Origin: Monocercomonoides exilis
Lineage: Eukaryota > Preaxostyla > Oxymonadida > Polymastigidae
Direction: 5' to 3'
Assembly (NCBI GenBank): GCA_001643675.2
Contig: LSRY02000028.1
Span: forward strand, 992,001-1,056,000
DNA length: 64,000 nt
Shown: in pieces, positions 60,248 to 64,000 of the stretch
How the letters are laid out: every line of letters starts with the position of its first letter
Position numbering within the stretch: position 1 is the stretch's first letter
Notes under the pieces: model-generated
Told to the model about the DNA's origin: nothing
The model's database searches: none
The model's input: the letters and a program-made list of their open reading frames with translations, nothing else
Position numbers and translations under genes: made by a program

Positions 60248-63200
60248 ATGAGCAATCAAAAAAATGTTTGATTAATTGAACTGTTAAAATTGTGCTTTGC
60301 ATTTTTATTCTTCAATAAAAATTTCAGAGAAAGATTACATTTGCGCCTTTTCCAGATGGAATTCGTCAAACTTCACTTCAGGAGGATGCAAACAGCTTAG
60401 GGCAAATGCTTCACTCCGTGCAATCAATGGGAACGACATTTTTCCAATACGCTAGACGTGAATCTAATCATATTGGTGCAACCCATGTAGATTCGAACTT
60501 ACCTCGATTTTACTTTTCATCTACACCAACAGATATAGAAAAACGAAAAATGGCAGAAGCAGTTAAAGAACAAGCAATCAAAACTCATCAGCAATTTCTT
60601 ATTCAGCATCCATCATATATAATACAACAACATTTCTCCAAATTGGATTCAATAAAACCTTGGACAATCAAATCTCCAGATTCGTTGTTGATTGGAGAAG
60701 TTATTGGTAGTGGAACTTTTTCAGTTGTGTTTGAGGCAAATGAATTGAAACAGTTATATAGACCCGGATCAGAATTGCAAACATCAAAGAATAAACGAGG
60801 ATCAAAAATCAGCGTTTCTTTTGTAGGAAATGGCGACGCTTCATTGCAGAGTTATAAAATGAAAGTCTACAACGAAAATTCGCTAAAATCACCAAAATTC
60901 TTACAATGTTTACACATTTCGAGAACAAATGATCTAGATGAAAGTGAAGAAGGAAAAAATGATCACAAAAGAAAAAACCAAATGAATGGTCATGAACATA
61001 CAGTTAAACGACGCAAACTGGACATTTTTGAAGAATCAGAAGAAGATGATTATCTCTCTAATTCTGAGGGTGTATCCACTTGCAGTGAATTAGCAGAAGC
61101 AAATGATGCATCTTCGATGCACAATTCATGCAGCGCTGTTGGCGCACAACAAAAAGAGCAAACATTTCATTCATCGGTTTATACTGAAGCAGAGGACTTA
61201 AACAATGAAAGACAGAGAGATGCTTCTTCCTTGCACTCAGCTGCGTGCAAGATTTCATTTATGAACTTTTCTTCTCTTCCGCTTCAATCGAATGGAGATC
61301 AACTTGATTTTGAAAACCAGACTTATTTCACAAATCCTCTTCTTTCTCCAAATCCGTTCGTGCACAAGATTGAAATTGCGCAGTACAACCAAAAAACAAA
61401 GAATTGTACAAAGAGCGGAGAAGGAATGAGCAGAGCAAGAGACAGCCATTCCAGTTTGCTGCATCATCGACTGCATTCATCTGAAAGCGCAAATCAATCA
61501 AACAGCAAATGCGATTGTTCTGAAGGCGCTTCGGAGGCTGCTGACTTGTTAAGATCTGATGATCTGAATGCATTTGCACCGACGTATGCGCTGAAGATGT
61601 TTCTTCCTTCGACTTCTTCTTTTAAACGCATCGGAAGAGAATTTCGCATATTGAGTGTTCTGCTTCGTGGAGAGAAGAAGAGAAGGGAAGAGTGCGAAAG
61701 CAGTGCAAGTTATCTGGATGAAAGGGAAGGAGAAGAAGATGAAGAAGAAGCAAAAGAAAAGAAAGAAAAGAGCAAACAAGCCGAAGACAGAGCTAATTGC
61801 ATCTCCAAACGCCACAACTTGACGCTTCATTTACCACCAAAAAGCCCTTGGAAACTACCCTCGCCATCATCAGCGACTTCTTCAATCAGCATTTCACAGC
61901 CAGCTCACTTCATTGATTCTTCCAAACTGAACAAGCCTGTTTCTGTTGGCATTTCAGCTGCAGAAAACAACAACACCACTAACAACAACAGTAGGATAAA
62001 TACATCTGTTCCATTTCATTCTTCTGCCATCTGTCCGTCTCCTACTTCTTCCTCCTCTTCCTCTTCATCGTCATCATCTTCCTCTTCCATTTCACAAGCA
62101 CATCATAACCTCATTTCAGATCATTTCACACAATCCAATTCTCCTTCTTCATCAAACATTTCTCCTTCGCCTTTGAATAGCAACTGTTCTGACTCATCAG
62201 CCATCTCACCTTCCACCACTTCATCTTCTTCAGTCAAAAGGAAAACCACAAAACAAGAACTTGATCAACACAGTAATAAACATCATAAATCCTCATCATC
62301 TTCTTTGTTTCCAGCAGTTTTCCCTTCGACTTTAGTGGCCTCGCCGTATTTTTCTCCCTTTTCTCATCTTGTTGCCTCGTTCACACATTCTTTTTCATCC
62401 TCTTCAAATCCTTTCAGTTGCACTTTCTCGTTTCTCTTCCCTTTCATTTCATCAACTTTTTTCTCTTATAAGAATCCTCAGCCAACCACACCGCTTGTTA
62501 AGTCTAAGCACAGCTCTTTTGCATCGTCTCAAAAGGAATCCAACAAAAAAGGAAGGAACGGACGAATTGGAAGAGAGCATAAGAAAGAATCACACATCAC
62601 TTCAACAGCTTCTCAACCACTGCAAATACCATCAACACAAACTTCTTCATCTTCTTCAACGATAACAGCTTCATCGTCGTCATCATCATCGAATCAATCT
62701 TCATCATCATCATCTTCTTCTTCTTCTTCTGATTCACACAACAAAAAGAAGCAGTTGCCTCATCCTCGGACTCGGCACACACAGGCACACGCATCGTCGC
62801 TCATCACATTTTTCAATTCGTTGTCTTCACTCTCTTTGGACTCTATTCGCTCATTCATGTCTCTCTTGCTGTCTGCTCTCGCTTTGTCTCATGAAAATGG
62901 AATTGTATGCGGTTACTGAATTTTCATGATATACTTGAATTACAACGATGAATTCATGTTATTTCCATATGAGCCAAATTGATTTTCATTTTCTATTCCT
63001 TATTAAAACGACGATTTTGTGTATTTTAATATTTATTTATTTATTTTCATGTTTTCTATTAATGTTGCATATTTCTACATTTCCTTTTAGATTCATCGTG
63101 ATATAAAGCCAGATAACATCCTCTATTCAGAAGATCCAATCGAAGGATTAGACGAAGAACTCTTCAAGACAATGCAGAAGAAGCAATCACTTGACACTCA

Positions 63201-64000
63201 CACTCGCCACACGAAGGGAATTAAGCATTTGGATAATCAAAGAAAGAAGAAGAAGAAGAAGAAGAAATTGAACTCAAGCAAAGCAGATATCGGAGAAAAA
63301 GATTTACCTTCAATTAGGCCTTTAACTGACATGAATGATGAACATTTAAGCAGAAAACTATCATCTCATTCAGAAGCTCTTCGTCAGTTCAATGACAAAG
63401 TTGAAGAAGGCAAGTGCAATGAAAGTGTATGCGATTGTGTTGAAGACTTCAAAAAAGTGAAAATAAAAATGAAGAAAAAGAACACAATGAAAAAATTTAA
63501 AGAGAAAAAAAGGAAGAACTCTTATTTTGGTGAAAGTCAAGTCTCTGAGGAAGATGAATGTTACAAAGAGATTGAAAGAGAAAACACATTTGAAACACAC
63601 AAAAAGAGGAGAAATTTGTTTGATTTTAGCAATGATTCAATGACTTTGGGGGACGAACAAGAGAATCTTCAAACAAATTGTGCAGATTTAGAAGCGAATG
63701 ATTTTGGAGACTATGAAAAGAATCTGGCTGAAATGTGTGATGCAATTGGGAGTTATTTGAAGGGAAAAAAGAACTTGAAGCAACTTTATGGCAGTGTTGT
63801 ATTGTCTAAATATGATCATGTTTGGAGCAACACTCAAAAAAAGGAAAGAGAAAGAAAGAAAAACATTCAAAAAATAGAAGACAAAAAAGCAGAGGAAGCA
63901 AAAGAGAAAGAAGAGAAAGGAATTGTAAAAGACGATTTGTCTTCTGAAAAGACAAAAATTGATTCCAGACAATTTATGCTGATTGACTGGGGGTTGAGTG
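60248..64000 (+). CDS. CDC7: CDC7-type protein kinase with very long inserts (3' end beyond window)
   Basis: Exons 60248-60265 (18 nt, MSNQKN), 60328-62904 and 63091 to beyond 64000; both introns are in phase 0. CDC7 (with DBF4) fires replication origins by phosphorylating MCM. Kinase parts: the Gly loop IGSGTFSVVFEA (near 132), the lysine in YALKMFLPSTSS (near 427), FNSLSSLSLDSIRSFMSLLLSAL matching the CDC7 helix before the catalytic loop, HRDIKPDNILY (near 866), and LIDWGLS (near 1163), where DWG replaces the usual DFG. Inserts of about 290, 400 and 290 residues separate these blocks. They are rich in Ser, Lys and Glu. The 18-nt first exon is inferred from a clean GTTTGA donor and phase. 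Another kinase with similar inserts is possible but less likely. Confidence 0.85.

Noticed and set aside
1-64000. CRISPR arrays, operons, ribosome binding sites, viral genes
   Set aside because: The window is spliced eukaryotic nuclear DNA. No regularly spaced direct repeats and no viral hallmark proteins were seen.

Overview
This is nuclear DNA from an intron-bearing, single-celled eukaryote. It holds eukaryote-only genes (RPB4, YJU2, MSH2, CDC7, a UBE2J-type E2), about 36 spliceosomal introns that are mostly 50-150 nt long with GTTTG/GTATG-type donors, standard stop codons, an AT-rich background, and proteins padded with Ser, Glu and Lys runs. Giant surface proteins built from right-handed beta-helix-like repeats, next to a Merlin DNA transposon, suggest an oxymonad/Preaxostyla-type flagellate such as Monocercomonoides. 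That placement is inference and was not tested by any search.

Layout: (1) 1-13,390, minus: one giant WD40 gene of more than 4,250 codons, running off the left edge. (2) 13,684-18,333, minus: a complete eight-exon cation-chloride cotransporter (SLC12). (3) 18,334-25,764: about 7.4 kb without a confident gene. It holds an AT-rich microsatellite, a broken coding-like stretch (19.7-22.3 kb), dispersed degenerate repeats and two foldback (inverted-repeat) structures. (4) 25,765-27,053: a Merlin/IS1016-type transposon with perfect 30-bp inverted ends and a decayed transposase. (5) 27,129-30,101, plus: a single-pass surface protein. (6) 30,982-43,116: a compact housekeeping block with MSH2 (+), a UBE2J-like E2 (-), an unnamed helical protein (-), an armadillo/coiled-coil protein (+) and YJU2 (-). 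(7) 43,829-56,089, minus: a 4,058-residue secreted/transmembrane receptor with eight beta-helix modules and a cytoplasmic pseudokinase. (8) 56,360-64,000: a multipass membrane protein (-), a small four-exon gene (+), RPB4 (-) and a CDC7-type kinase (+) running off the right edge.

The most interesting material is the giant receptor pseudokinase and its smaller paralogue, which share a Cys-Gly...Pro-Cys module repeated about every 360 residues. Others are the strong phase-1 bias of introns (25 of 36), microexons of 10-25 nt, an MSH2 without the mismatch-recognition domain, and a CDC7 whose kinase domain is split by inserts of several hundred residues. Exon boundaries were worked out by hand from splice sites, reading phase and family alignment remembered from known proteins. 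They have not been confirmed by RNA.
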